From positions 1 through 64,000 of the forward strand of contig JAMKCH010001667.1 of NCBI GenBank assembly GCA_023653785.1: 64,000 nt of DNA. The letters are read 5' to 3'. The position numbers and the translations under genes were made by a program. The DNA is from Ophioderma brevispina (Eukaryota; Echinodermata; Ophiuroidea; Amphilepidida; Ophiodermatidae). Positions 57,101 to 61,389 of this stretch are shown in pieces. The number at the start of each line of letters is the position of its first letter. Position 1 is the first letter of the stretch. The notes beneath the pieces were generated by a model, which saw nothing but the letters and a program-made list of their open reading frames with translations, ran no database searches and had not been told where the DNA came from.

Positions 57101-59170
57101 CATCGATGCACATGAGTTCCGCACATCACGTACGGGTATGGTTTCTAAGGTGATATTGTAAAAGGCATTCTCGGGAGCAAACAACAAAAATCAGTCCTTT
57201 ATAAACTTGATAATATAATCTTAAAATTGAACAATATATTAAACAAATCTTGCTTACAGGCCATTCAAAGAATTTGTGTACAGTATTTTCAAAAGGCAAT
57301 ATTTTCAAAAACAACATGAAATACATTTCCGCAAGATATACTCGTCTTTTCAAAGGCAGTTCTCTGTCTAGTTTGAAATTGTATGGGACGTATTCGGGAA
57401 AAAAGTTTGGAACTAAGGCATGTATTCTCAAAGGGCTACTCACTTTAACTTAGGGTAAAACCAGTGGTTAGTCCTTCATTAGATGGACTCCTTTTCTCAT
57501 AGGTTATATTTTCCAAGCTGAAAAATTGTCAGAAAAGGAGAAAACACCAGTGTTAAAATAAATTCGTATTTAGTGGGCGGGTTTAGTAAGCAACACGCAA
57601 TATCAGTGTTGTTGCCTATCTTATATGAGACGATATTAAGAAGTGCGTCGTCGCGCAATTGTTTACGCATGCGTGTATAAGGTTTACGCATTTCAACTCC
57701 TCGAGTAAACGGTTTTGGTTTCATTTGACAGCGGGGGAATAATTTTTTTTTTTTTTTTTTTTTAATTTTTCTTTTTTTATTAAATTTTATGACGAGGTTT
57801 AAAAATACTGCAGAAATGAGAATAAAAGATATGATTTGTGTTTTGTTGCCTATCTAATATCGTGTCATATTGGATGGCAGTCCAATATTTTTATCGTAGT
57901 GGATACCGGGTCTGCGCCGTCATCCACTACTCAAAATCATTGGACTGACCCATCCAATATGACACATATTAGATAGGCAAAACAACAATCCTTCTTTTAT
58001 TCTCTCCATAAGAATCTCCATTCTACAGTAAATGACTAAAAAAATATCCCACTTTTTTCCTTATTAAGTGTTTTTGGTCTTGCCCACTTGTGACGTCTGC
58101 TGAGGATACCTATACTTGTTACAGACGTGCAAAAATATGTTTTTGATGATTTTTTTATTTTCCCATTTTTATCCCCCTGGCTTGAAAAGCAGAGGAGGAT
58201 ATTGCGAGGGTGCGAATGTCCGTATGTATGTATGTGTATATATGTGTATGTATGTGTGTGTGTTCCAGTTTGGTTAGGTTTTGGTTAGGTTTTCGTTTTT
58301 CGCGTCTCCTTCATAAGTCCGGTCATCTCGGGTCAAGTGAAGGTTTTGGTGCCGGTCAAAAACTTCAAATCCAATACGTGGATCCTGGGTTTCCTACCGG
58401 AAATCATTTTTTACCGAAATTCCTACCCCACAATGCACCAACAATGTACGAGTAGATAAAATAAATAGCGCATATATTTATATATATATTATATTCTATG
58501 GTGTTTTGTGTCTTACGGTCATTTTTCTGTCATGACTGTGCGAAAACCGTTTGCTGGACATAAATTTTACCAGTAACGAGTACTCTTTGATTGCCTCGTA
58601 ATTTTTGCGCCACAAATGTGCGCATAGTTTAAAAGAGGCGCACTAAACCGCGAGCGTGCATGGAGTGATGCATATCTACTCGTACATCGTTGGTGCATTG
58701 TGGGATAGGAATTTCGGTAAAAAACGATTTCCGGTAGGAAACCCAGGATCCACGTATTGCAACTAAACTTGGATCATAGATGCGAAATAGGAACATTCAT
58801 ATGTTAATGAGGTCAAAGGTCATCTCGGGTCAAGTTGAGCTTTACATTAGACAACCATAAATGTACACAAATCTCTTGTTTATCTCTTGTTTAAGCAAGC
58901 CAGCCACTTAGACTAGTTTGCCAATACAAAATAGCCATTATTGTCTGTTTTCTCCAATATAGAAGACAATACAATTGATCATTTTATGATGCATACAAAA
59001 CTTTTAAGAGGAGAAGAACAATGGCTTTGTACATTTTATGTCTGTGTGTAATATTATCTTTTTATTGTCTTTCATTTTTCAGGGTTGGGTTTCCTATGAT
59101 GTTAGTAACAACAGCAGTTGCAATGATCTACTTACTCATATGCCACAGTGCCTTTGAGTGGAACTACTAG
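5906..59170 (+). CDS. OCA2: OCA2 / P protein-like transporter, 15 exons, 5' end missing
   Basis: Multi-exon gene for a homologue of the animal P protein, a 12-membrane-segment protein of the ion transporter (ArsB/NhaD, SLC13-like) superfamily that in vertebrates sits in the melanosome membrane and controls its anion conductance and pH. The pieces found total about 630 codons and match the vertebrate protein collinearly from the luminal domain to the C-terminus; about 200 N-terminal residues are not seen. The two homologous transporter halves are visible: first half with [13 protein letters not shown] and [10 protein letters not shown], second half with FIDNIPFTT and [11 protein letters not shown]. 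Exons keep AG and GT borders and compatible phases (AG|G, G|GT, C|GT). About eleven exons need one or more single-base indels to read through, and there is an in-frame TAG at 56021-56023, so this is either a real gene in error-prone sequence or a pseudogene. Identity is secure; intactness is not. Individual exons are listed separately. Confidence 0.9.
6707..6799 (+). CDS. OCA2: OCA2-like exon, luminal domain
   Basis: Thirty-one codons with no stop between gagagtag and the donor gtataa, starting and ending in phase 0. The peptide begins [16 protein letters not shown] and ends [12 protein letters not shown], matching the part of the P-protein luminal loop that carries an AVPLL block just before the second membrane segment. 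It joins in frame to the preceding candidate exon. Similarity is short, so support is moderate and comes mainly from position and phase. Confidence 0.6.
6800..8659. other. Intron DNA with poly-T, poly-G and repeat-like text
   Basis: Holds a 22-base T run near 6848, and a stretch at about 7060-7320 rich in 'ggggcaaa' and 'ccaaaatc' phrases that looks like a decayed repeat. No other exon was seen. Confidence 0.4.
8660..8725 (+). CDS. OCA2: OCA2-like exon, membrane segment (probable)
   Basis: After an acceptor (cctatgtcag) the sequence reads [12 protein letters not shown], then with one or two indels GVLVIGFEL. This fits the membrane segment that in P protein ends IIFEIVH just before the next exon. 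No clear GT donor is seen at the expected place, probably another sequence fault, so the 3' border is approximate. Confidence 0.45.
9465..9595 (+). CDS. OCA2: OCA2-like exon, start of the first transporter half
   Basis: Acceptor gtacacag, donor gtacgt. It encodes (H)RSV, then [20 protein letters not shown], then with one extra G near 9561 removed [13 protein letters not shown]. These match the vertebrate blocks AAMLGSLAALAAL and WIDFETLALLFGM. The exon starts after an AG|G arginine codon and ends in phase 0. Two single-base frame breaks are needed, one near 9475 and one near 9561. Confidence 0.85.
9596..10230. other. Intron DNA, nothing recognised
   Basis: The 5' part of the 5.3-kb intron between the exons ending 9595 and starting 14901. 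No coding block was seen before the gag-like remnant. Confidence 0.4.
10231..10479 (+). mobile_element. Degenerate zinc-knuckle (gag-like) remnant
   Basis: Open frame without a start codon. At 10258-10390 it encodes a Cys-rich patch: [12 protein letters not shown], then [14 protein letters not shown] and NHICC. The spacing resembles the double CCHC zinc knuckle of Ty3/gypsy-type gag proteins (CYRCG...C...CxxC) but key histidines are displaced. No protease or polymerase was seen next to it, so at most a decayed fragment. Confidence 0.3.
10480..13519. other. Intron DNA, AT-rich
   Basis: Contains a poly-A run near 10950, a GAT/CATC-rich patch near 12090-12150 and a C/A-rich low-complexity stretch at 13400-13510. 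No exon was seen. Confidence 0.4.
13520..13960 (+). repeat. Dispersed repeat family 1, copy b
   Basis: Shares with copy a the order 'cagccttctggta', 'ggaaaattagtc', 'ggcaaatttg', 'gggtcctacttcca'. It is diverged and lacks the long poly-A. Confidence 0.65.
14901..15081 (+). CDS. OCA2: OCA2-like exon with LDNVTT box
   Basis: Acceptor gtttatatag, donor gtatgt. Blocks are [33 protein letters not shown] and [19 protein letters not shown]. The last block is the helix-break motif of the first half of ion-transporter-superfamily proteins. About four small frame breaks occur (near 14919, 14945, 14963 and 15030). It ends in AG, which completes an arginine codon with the first G of the next exon. Confidence 0.9.
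15508..15562 (+). repeat. ATCCCCCTGG repeat, 5' part (interrupted)
   Basis: Begins ATCCCCCTGCTTGAAAGC and runs to GCACATGTCCAAATG, the same opening as the copies at 17038 and 58171. It stops at the TA where a DNA transposon begins and resumes after 16603. Confidence 0.8.
15563..16603. mobile_element. Non-autonomous DNA transposon, mariner-like ends
   Basis: About 1.04 kb bounded by TA and by inverted terminal repeats: TACAGCCTGTTCAAAAAAAT on the left and the complement, ending CCATTTTTTTTGAGACGCTG plus TA, on the right; both continue as GGTACAATCA. No transposase motif is seen in either strand, so it is a deletion derivative or MITE-like passenger. It splits a second repeat in two. Confidence 0.75.
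16604..17037 (+). repeat. ATCCCCCTGG repeat, 3' part after the nested insertion
   Basis: Resumes with TTCCAGATTGGTTAGG, as in the 58171 copy, and ends near 'cttgccagggggatcacgca'. An inverted pair of 'gacatatttattg'-type arms at about 16760-16870 suggests a further small insertion inside it. Confidence 0.65.
17038..17330 (+). repeat. ATCCCCCTGG repeat, second tandem copy
   Basis: Opens ATCCCCCTGGCTTGAAGCAG, continues with GTGCGAATGTCC, GGTTAGGTTTTC, and the 'gtgcaataggggttc' and 'aaggtcaaggtcacctgagg' phrases also present in the copy before it. Ends a few hundred bases before the exon at 17609. Confidence 0.75.
17609..17748 (+). CDS. OCA2: OCA2-like exon with [10 protein letters not shown] box
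   Basis: Acceptor cccctgcag, donor gtaagt. It reads [19 protein letters not shown], then [11 protein letters not shown], and after dropping one G in the run near 17700, [16 protein letters not shown]. The NIGG...AIGDPPN block is a hallmark of this transporter family and lies in the substrate-binding region by analogy. The exon ends in phase 0. Apart from the single extra G it is intact. Confidence 0.95.
17749..18757. other. Intron DNA, nothing recognised
   Basis: Start of the 9.9-kb intron. Chance frames on both strands around 17989-18393 have no recognisable domain. Confidence 0.4.
18758..18913 (-). mobile_element. CpG-rich MITE, copy a
   Basis: About 155 bp with ends GTCTGAAGTATGAAGTG and CTACTTCATACATCGAAGC, rich in GCGCGC in an otherwise AT-rich intron. 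Its reverse complement aligns end to end with 20073-20203, which supports a mobile element rather than an island. Confidence 0.65.
19414..19485 (-). repeat. tRNA-derived (SINE-like) segment
   Basis: On the minus strand the sequence reads like a tRNA: GGTGCAGTG...GGACAGAGCGC as A-box region, an AACCT/AGGTT anticodon stem around CACACAC, then GCCAAGTCAAAACC as a decayed B box. The acceptor stem is not convincing, so SINE remnant is preferred over a live tRNA gene. Confidence 0.4.
20073..20203 (+). mobile_element. CpG-rich MITE, copy b
   Basis: Ends GCTCGAAGTAAGAAGTAGC and CACTTCATACTTCAGAC. It is the inverted counterpart of 18758-18913, with the shared middle text 'accgac' and 'cagcgcgcgcg'. 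Confidence 0.65.
20204..23069. other. Intron DNA, AT-rich, pyrimidine-rich patch
   Basis: 20900-21250 is strongly T/C-rich on the + strand and gives long but low-complexity frames. Poly-T near 22200. No exon recognised. Confidence 0.4.
23070..23566 (+). other. GC/CpG-rich patch with CCAAT box, possible promoter or exon
   Basis: A stretch with many CpG dinucleotides inside AT-rich DNA, with an inverted CCAAT (GATTGGCC at 23326-23333). A frame from 23350 runs to a good donor (gtaagt at 23566) and ends [21 protein letters not shown] do not recognise the peptide. It could be an alternative first exon, a decayed element, or chance. Confidence 0.25.
24195..24697 (+). mobile_element. 3' end of a truncated non-LTR retrotransposon
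   Basis: The frame 24201-24515 encodes the last part of a LINE reverse-transcriptase polyprotein: a [13 protein letters not shown] block, [20 protein letters not shown], then [12 protein letters not shown] and a final QFKS segment. This matches the C-terminal domain of Jockey/CR1/L2-type elements (L.KCLNG.AP.YL...NTR...F...A..WN.L..F). A 140-bp 3' UTR follows and the copy ends in an A-rich tail with AATAAA-type units at 24659-24697. The element is 5'-truncated, as LINE copies usually are. Confidence 0.85.
24698..27614. other. Intron DNA, AT-rich, nothing recognised
   Basis: Contains many 'aatttgtcat' phrases at 25480-25720 that look like a decayed internal repeat, and a 25800-26060 stretch whose two ends are inverted copies (see findings). 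No exon was seen before 27615. Confidence 0.4.
27615..27749 (+). CDS. OCA2: OCA2-like exon, end of first transporter half
   Basis: Acceptor ctgtcag. It reads [20 protein letters not shown], then after a one-base break near 27682, [20 protein letters not shown] followed by IQ. This matches the vertebrate stretch from the GLDF block through LLRLLYW to the charged linker. The donor is taken as gtacaa, leaving a phase-1 C that makes an arginine codon with the GT of the next exon; this border is less certain than the acceptor. Confidence 0.85.
27750..30126. other. Intron DNA with purine-rich tract and hairpin
   Basis: A/G-only tract at 28505-28560, poly-A near 28862, and a GC-rich imperfect hairpin at 29688-29730 (TAGCCGGGGTATTTC against GGGAAATAACCCTGGCTA). 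No exon was seen. Confidence 0.45.
30127..30280 (+). CDS. OCA2: OCA2-like exon, charged cytosolic linker
   Basis: Acceptor in an A-rich tract ending aag, donor gtaagt. Blocks are [30 protein letters not shown] and, after one or two frame breaks near 30225-30240, [12 protein letters not shown]. They align to the linker that in vertebrate P protein begins with an ELKHEI block and continues with a LEHLL block. Linker sequence is poorly conserved, so the assignment rests on HEI, position and phase. Confidence 0.7.
30570..31400 (-). repeat. Large repeat family 2, inverted copy with C-rich core
   Basis: 30590-31018 is a C/A-only low-complexity tract (units like CCCCAACACCC); flanks on its right (TTAGCTCATTTGGCATA and the 'cttccttcccccaagtta' text) are the reverse complement of 40900-41235. 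It gives long proline-rich frames that are not genes. Confidence 0.75.
31401..31540 (-). repeat. Large repeat family 2, second partial unit
   Basis: Repeats 'cccaaaatctaatcgggtc', 'aactcccaacgcccgcttc' and 'caagttacatcat', a diverged second copy of the text at 31295-31360. Confidence 0.6.
31902..32002 (-). repeat. tRNA-like structure (class II size)
   Basis: On the minus strand ACAAGATAG opens and CTATCTTGT closes, a perfect 9-bp outer stem. Inside are TAGCTCAATAGGTTAAGCGC (A box), an anticodon-like CTCCAGT, a long variable part, and GCGTTCGAGCCCG (B box). The length suits a Leu/Ser-type tRNA with extra arm, but the anticodon stem does not pair well. Best read as a tRNA-derived SINE head or a tRNA pseudogene. 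Confidence 0.45.
32440..33130. repeat. Repeat with CAGGGTG modules
   Basis: Has related phrases at 32617 (cagggtgggtaaaattcc), 32806 (cagggtggccaaaattca) and two side by side near 32955 and 32978 (acagggtgatccatgtaa). Such CAGGGTG phrases are common at the ends of mariner-type elements; the frame at 32474-32800 inside it shows no known domain. Confidence 0.4.
33131..34340. other. Intron DNA; one unassigned minus-strand frame
   Basis: The minus-strand frame 33161-33427 (88 codons) has a balanced composition (for example [20 protein letters not shown]) but matches nothing I know and lacks flanking support. A poly-C run lies near 33788. Confidence 0.3.
34362..34418 (-). repeat. tRNA-Thr-like half, inverted
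   Basis: On the minus strand it reads TTTGGACTAGTAAACCAAAG, then GTCCCAGGTTCAAATCCTGG: an anticodon arm with CTAGTAA loop (AGT, Thr) and an intact B box. The A-box half is replaced by unrelated sequence. Confidence 0.5.
34449..34519 (+). repeat. tRNA-Thr(AGT)-like sequence
   Basis: Has TAGCTGAATTGGTAGAGCA (A box), an anticodon arm TTGGA-CTAGTAA-ACCGA giving AGT, and GGTTCAAATC (B box). The T stem is broken (cccag/gtgga) and no acceptor stem pairs, so it is a tRNA pseudogene or SINE head. It forms an inverted pair with 34362-34418. Confidence 0.5.
34862..34918 (+). CDS. OCA2: OCA2-like exon, linker (57 nt, intact)
   Basis: Short exon of nineteen codons, phase 0 at both ends, between tttttacag and gtaagt. 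The peptide ends [14 protein letters not shown], matching the DKNWETNIQELQKKH block of vertebrate P protein. No indel. It is one of the few exons that read cleanly. Confidence 0.8.
35885..36305 (+). repeat. Minisatellite, period about 90 bp, ~5 units
   Basis: Units carry 'attcacctacaggtggtct', 'attgttatc', 'aataaaccacc' and 'ttctgacagttgc'. The array ends about 60 bases before the acceptor of the exon at 36361. Confidence 0.75.
36361..36476 (+). CDS. OCA2: OCA2-like exon, first segment of second half
   Basis: Acceptor tttttataacag, donor gtaagt. It reads [14 protein letters not shown], then after one extra G near 36403, [14 protein letters not shown] and ENIYLDLG. This matches the vertebrate ILLAKC membrane segment and the HLDLGW border. 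It ends with G, which joins GT of the next exon (phase 1). A roughly 90-bp minisatellite lies just upstream. Confidence 0.9.
37599..38090. mobile_element. Foldback (palindromic) element, copy a
   Basis: Ends are inverted: AAAGCAATAATAGCA on the left and TGCTATTATTGCTTT on the right, flanked by TA. Inner arms also pair: 'acctgcgaacggta' with 'gtaccattcacag', and 'agattttggcacagttg' with 'caactgtgcaataatctc'. Same family as 55264-55828. Confidence 0.75.
38380..38475. repeat. Near-perfect palindrome
   Basis: Contains a 36-base perfect palindrome at 38411-38446 centred on GGTGTACACC. It extends outward through CCAATTAG/CTAATTGG at 38401 and 38456, and imperfectly further. Probably the core of a small foldback element. 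Confidence 0.8.
38476..38823 (+). mobile_element. MITE with AAGGC ends, truncated copy
   Basis: About 320 bp that match 39258-39601 over most of its length (TAACGAAAATTCCAGATC, TTATAACAAAGTTGT, TATATGAAGGACTTC) and share the right end CAGCCTTTA. The left inverted repeat is missing, replaced by the palindrome next door. Confidence 0.75.
39257..39600 (+). mobile_element. MITE with AAGGC ends, complete copy
   Basis: Inverted terminal repeats AAAGGCCGACTCAGAGATTT and AAATCTCTAGGTCAGCCTTT, flanked by TA on both sides (Tc1/mariner-like target). No coding capacity. It lies about 180 bases upstream of the exon at 39781. Confidence 0.8.
39781..39908 (+). CDS. OCA2: OCA2-like exon, HRVEWATL block (intact)
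   Basis: The cleanest exon: acceptor ttcctcccag, donor gtaagt, no indel. It encodes [20 protein letters not shown] followed by [20 protein letters not shown] and ME, closely matching vertebrate P protein including the [18 protein letters not shown] stretch. It starts in phase 1 (GT of a split glycine codon) and ends in phase 0. Confidence 0.97.
40435..40900 (+). repeat. Large repeat family 2, leading part
   Basis: Opens CGCCTGAACGAATGTTCATG and GGAGGCACATACTAGTCC, followed by TGTCCGTGCG-type short repeats and two diverged units with 'ttatgtgtagctttggctgc'. Continues into the G-rich part downstream. Confidence 0.65.
40900..41395 (+). repeat. Large repeat family 2, direct copy of the 31-kb repeat
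   Basis: Reverse complement of 30570-31400: the block around 'cttgggtggcaggaagtggg' matches the C-rich flank there, and TTAGCTCATTTGGCATA occurs inverted. It ends in a G-rich tract (41280-41395), equivalent to the C-rich core. Confidence 0.75.
41396..41960 (+). repeat. GTGACC minisatellite
   Basis: Tandem short units of the type GTGACCTTGGTGACCTCATG, heavily indel-ridden, with a G-rich island at 41560-41645. Both strands give chance frames. A sister array is at 46230-46830. Confidence 0.85.
42477..42544 (+). CDS. OCA2: OCA2-like exon, LIDFIGD block
   Basis: Acceptor tttgacag, donor gtaaaa. It encodes [16 protein letters not shown] and then a stretch ending in TDE after a frame break at the TAA near 42529. 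It matches the LHLIEYVGEQTALL region of vertebrate P protein that follows the HRVEWATL exon. One base must also be adjusted at the 5' end to join the previous exon in frame. Confidence 0.8.
42545..44139. other. Intron DNA, moderately CpG-rich, no exon seen
   Basis: Includes 'ctgagctcagctccg' near 43005 and a richer patch at 43140-43980. Frames on both strands show no domain. Confidence 0.4.
44141..44458 (-). other. Unassigned 105-codon minus-strand frame
   Basis: Starts [20 protein letters not shown], which looks like a membrane anchor, followed by [13 protein letters not shown] and a [13 protein letters not shown] tail. No family is recognised and no splice or promoter evidence supports it. 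Listed because its composition is less repetitive than other chance frames. Confidence 0.2.
44540..44870 (+). repeat. Satellite-like repeat 'ggccatattgggcgacctt', 2 units
   Basis: Two units of about 150-165 bp with GCCATATTG, CATCTTGGATTGA, TGGTTTAATGGATCC and AAATGGTTGACTACGACC. The same family recurs with three units at 50300-50790. Confidence 0.7.
46020..46230 (+). repeat. Large repeat family 2, G-rich part, third copy
   Basis: G-rich tract from about 46078 opening 'gtggagggggggtggttgttg', placed directly before a GTGACC array exactly as at 41280-41396. Confidence 0.65.
46231..46830 (+). repeat. GTGACC minisatellite, second array
   Basis: Units GTGACCTCATGGGACCTTGG and variants; a G-rich interruption at 46550-46600 mirrors that of the first array. 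Confidence 0.85.
47535..47930 (+). repeat. G-rich low-complexity tract
   Basis: Simple GGGGATG/GGTGTTG-type sequence on the + strand giving proline- and serine-rich frames on the minus strand. Similar in nature to the G-rich cores of family 2 but without the flanks. Confidence 0.6.
48500..49480 (+). repeat. GC-rich minisatellite, period about 105-125 bp
   Basis: About eight degenerate units with GAGCGCTTGGGACAGGGTTG, GTGAAAGTC, GGAGCAGGAGGAGTACC and CAGGTCGGTAGGAGCGAGG-like phrases. The long minus-strand frame 48529-49056 is a by-product of the array, not a gene. Confidence 0.7.
50290..50790 (+). repeat. Satellite-like repeat, 3 units
   Basis: Three units sharing GGCCATATTGG, GGCAGCCATC, GATTGACCATGA and TGGTTAACTAC with 44540-44870. 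Confidence 0.7.
51500..52270 (+). repeat. GGTCAA-rich tandem repeat, period about 115 bp
   Basis: First 'gggtcaaaggtcaaaatagg' phrases (51530, 51690), then about four units from 51780 with TGTGGTCAAACATTT, ACCGC.AAATTTTGAAGG, TCATTTCAAGGTCA and GGTCAAATCA. Confidence 0.7.
52845..54165 (+). repeat. Long dispersed repeat 3, copy a
   Basis: Shares, in order, AACGGTTGTCCGATTGAG, AGAAGAACCACTAGACAAG, GGTTCAA.GTCATGTCAAG, TGCCGAGTCTGGC.CGTTC and ATACTCGTC.TTTCAAAGG with 56310-57390. A stretch 53240-53540 is repeated at 53570-53830, making this copy longer. It ends about 65 bases before the exon at 54231. Confidence 0.8.
54231..54332 (+). CDS. OCA2: OCA2-like exon with IDNIPFTT box
   Basis: The sequence reads [20 protein letters not shown] then IDNIPFTTA once about three single-base faults are allowed (an extra C near 54248, one near 54271, an extra A near 54304). 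This is the second-half counterpart of the LDNVTT box in the exon at 14901. The acceptor is probably gtgccag at 54230; the donor is either gttatg or gtatgg, so the 3' end could be 54327. Confidence 0.85.
54380..54660. repeat. Possible SINE-like segment
   Basis: Contains TTCTTCGGGTACTCCGGTTC followed by CTCCTGCC, a phrase seen in repeats of many animals, and a B-box-like GAGTTCAAGTCC at 54640. No A box was found, so this is tentative. Confidence 0.3.
55264..55828. mobile_element. Foldback (palindromic) element, copy b
   Basis: Two arms of about 270 bp in inverted orientation: the left one opens AACAGCACATTTTTTTGAAG and 'agcgcccccaatttt', the right one closes 'aaaattgggggcgccgctc' and TTCAAAAAATGTGCTGTT. 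Family of 37599-38090. It lies about 70 bases upstream of the acceptor of the exon at 55898. Confidence 0.85.
55898..56088 (+). CDS. OCA2: OCA2-like exon with [10 protein letters not shown] box
   Basis: Acceptor accatgtcttag, donor gtaaga. Blocks are [21 protein letters not shown] in another frame, [11 protein letters not shown], then TAG at 56021-56023 where the family has serine, then ANV, and [15 protein letters not shown]. This is the second-half counterpart of the NIGG box. Two compensating frame breaks (near 55960 and 55979) and the stop are the worst damage in the gene. It ends in AG, joining G of the last exon. Confidence 0.92.
56310..57390 (+). repeat. Long dispersed repeat 3, copy b
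   Basis: Direct copy of 52845-54165 without the internal duplication. Together the two copies bracket the exons at 54231 and 55898. Confidence 0.8.
57818..58003. mobile_element. Hairpin MITE, ~90-bp arms
   Basis: Left arm has AGAATAAAAGA, GCCTATCTAATATCGTGTCA and TATTGGATGGCAGTCCAAT; the right arm is its complement with few changes; the loop is about 7 bases around TACCGGG. A poly-T run of about 24 lies upstream at 57742. Confidence 0.85.
58171..58371 (+). repeat. ATCCCCCTGG repeat, third copy, 5' part
   Basis: Opens ATCCCCCTGGCTTGAAAAGC, then GTGCGAATGTCCG, a (TATG)/(TGTG) microsatellite to about 58262, TTCCAGTTTGGTTAGG and 'aaggttttggtgccggtcaa'. Interrupted by an inverted-repeat element at 58372. 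Confidence 0.8.
58372..58759. mobile_element. MITE with 85-bp inverted ends, nested in a repeat
   Basis: Left arm 58372-58456 begins CAATACGTGGATCCTGGGTT; right arm 58675-58759 ends with its complement CCCAGGATCCACGTATTG. Arms are nearly identical. The host repeat resumes on the right with 'caactaaacttggatcata'. Confidence 0.85.
58760..58900 (+). repeat. ATCCCCCTGG repeat, third copy, 3' part
   Basis: Resumes after the nested MITE with 'catatgttaatgaggtcaaa' and 'ggtcatctcgggtcaagttg', in the style of 17200-17290. Confidence 0.65.
59083..59170 (+). CDS. OCA2: OCA2-like last exon with stop codon
   Basis: Acceptor tcatttttcag. It encodes [20 protein letters not shown] followed by HSAFEWNY and TAG. 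Vertebrate P protein ends with the same final membrane segment and a short tail ending GWN, so this is the true C-terminus. No indel. The split AG|G arginine codon shared with the previous exon is conserved. Confidence 0.95.
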
Positions 59171-59414
59171 GGCTATCAAAAAGGGCATAAAATGGATAGC
59201 AGTGGGTCAGAGAACCTGCATAAAAAATCCTTGACTGTTATGTTATGGTCCTCAAACTGGTTGAATGGTATCTATTCAATACATAGCAATGGATCTCTTT
59301 TCTCACAATTCCTTCTCAGGGACAGTCCCTGATGGCAAATGCTTGATTCATTCAAACTTAAAACAGTCAATTAATTGTTCTTAGTCCTTGGTCAAAGCAG
59401 GGATCCTAAATAAA
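59171..59414 (+). promoter_or_regulatory. Likely 3' UTR with possible polyadenylation signal
   Basis: The stretch after the OCA2-like stop codon holds an AATAAA at 59409-59414, about 240 bases downstream. Other AATAAA hexamers occur further on, so the true cleavage site is not fixed. Confidence 0.35.
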
Positions 59415-61389
59415 TCAGGATAGGACACTCAATCAAGAGAGTGGAGGCATACCGCATGAAATCTGTAGCGTATCGATCGGTGGTCGTATATGGCACTGTA
59501 AAATTCATTCTACGTCATCATACGTCATACTGCATAAATTATTAGGTAGCTTATCGAAATTGGTGGCGCTATCAAAATCATCTGTGGTCATTTGTACACA
59601 GTGTCACCCACCTGGTCAAAGCAATGATTTCCTTGTAATTTGAGGTTTAAAACTTCCAGAACTCTGATGATATTATTTGTTTGTTCTGTGTTTGTGAAAC
59701 AAACCAATTGACAAAAAGAGGGGGAAAACGCAGCTGCAGATCTATATAGTTTGCTACTTAAGCAAAAGTGATGTATGTTCATTGATGTTTCTCAATTGTA
59801 ACTGCCAACTGTGATGTCTACAACTCTTTTATTGCTGTGCCATATCTGTCTCAATTTGAGTCTATCATGATAGAAACAGAGGTATAAGTGGAAGATATGG
59901 TAAGCACTTCTATAAGCTGTGCATAATATGTATGCCTGTGTGGATGCCCAGAATTCTTTTGTTTTAGCGATCATGTACAAAAGAATTTCACATTCCTGCA
60001 CAGGTGCATGTCTGGGTGAACATTTCTGGAAGTGACATTGATGCCGCCAAGTTCCTTGGTTTATAAAAATCTTCTTACAATATTTGTACAGCAGATAGTT
60101 CCCACACTAACCACAAACCAATGAAGTTTTGCTTTGAACTTTTAAGGATACCAATAACGATTGGAAACATTGGCTGAAGTGATAAAGTTTGAATAATTCA
60201 TATCTGGTGCTGGCAAGAATCTATGTATGATGTATATACAGATTGCTACTTAATTTTGATGATAATGAGATGCATTGCCCTACAGAGATCTGGAGATTGT
60301 TAGCTTACAAAAGTCTCATGAAAATAGGCCCTGTAATCTTCCAGATCAACCTGCTGGGCAGAGATTCACACACTAAAATTAATGACAAACCACCAAAATA
60401 TTACATTTTTGCAAAAATTTTAGATACAATATTTTATCACATCCCGGCAACGACAATGCTTTTTTTTTACTTAAGTGTTTGAATTTCAACGCAAAGCCTA
60501 AATAATTTAACAAAATGTCAGTTACAGTGCAGTTCGAAAAAATCATGTACAAAGCCCCAAATGTAAATTAATTTTCTCTTTGTTAGAAAACTGATCAAAA
60601 AGGCTACATTTGAAAGCTCAGGTGTTGTGGGCGCTTGAAATATTTCTCTTCTCATAACACATCATACACAACACACACTCTACCCCCTCAAACTCTAAAC
60701 CACACTCACACTCACAACATCTTCAAAGATATCAATAGCCACTCTATCGTTATGGCAGAATAAATGCACTGTGGAAAACACAGGAAAACCTTCCAAGGAT
60801 GAAAGATTTTTCTGTCATGTCCTCGGTCCACAGCCATATTTGTCAACACCAACATATACGCATACACAGTTACAAGGTTAAAACCAGGTGTGCATGCACA
60901 TGCAGATGCGGTAATGTAGAAGAGCGCCTTGCCATTGTGTTCAGCAGGAATATGACCGCATAAATTTCAAAGTCCACTTGAAAGTCCATATAGAACTGAG
61001 AGCAAACCTTTCACTGATCTGCTGGATGTGTATATTTTAAAACCAAAAGAAATACTAAATCAGGGAAACAACATCTTCTTGAACCTATTCTCACAATATA
61101 ATTTTAACTGAAATTCACACTGGAATTCCCAGTTTTGTGTAAATCATATCTTTCATAATCTTTTTATTTTTGTTTATGTACCTCCTGCATCTGTCTGTAG
61201 ATACTTGCATCATGCCTAGAGTAGTCTGCCATAAGGATTGATCCCTGTCTCATCACTCTCCCGCATCTGGGTACCTGAAAGTTTTGGCAAGTGATGGGAG
61301 CCAGGATTTTGATTAATCTAATCTTTCAACTTAAATTTTAATCATAGTTTGCACTGACAGTTGCAACCACAATCTCCCCAGTTGGATTT
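59415..61389. other. 3' flank of OCA2-like gene, no second gene seen
   Basis: AT-rich with several AATAAA hexamers and a CA-rich patch at 60660-60720. Chance frames only. Confidence 0.4.
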
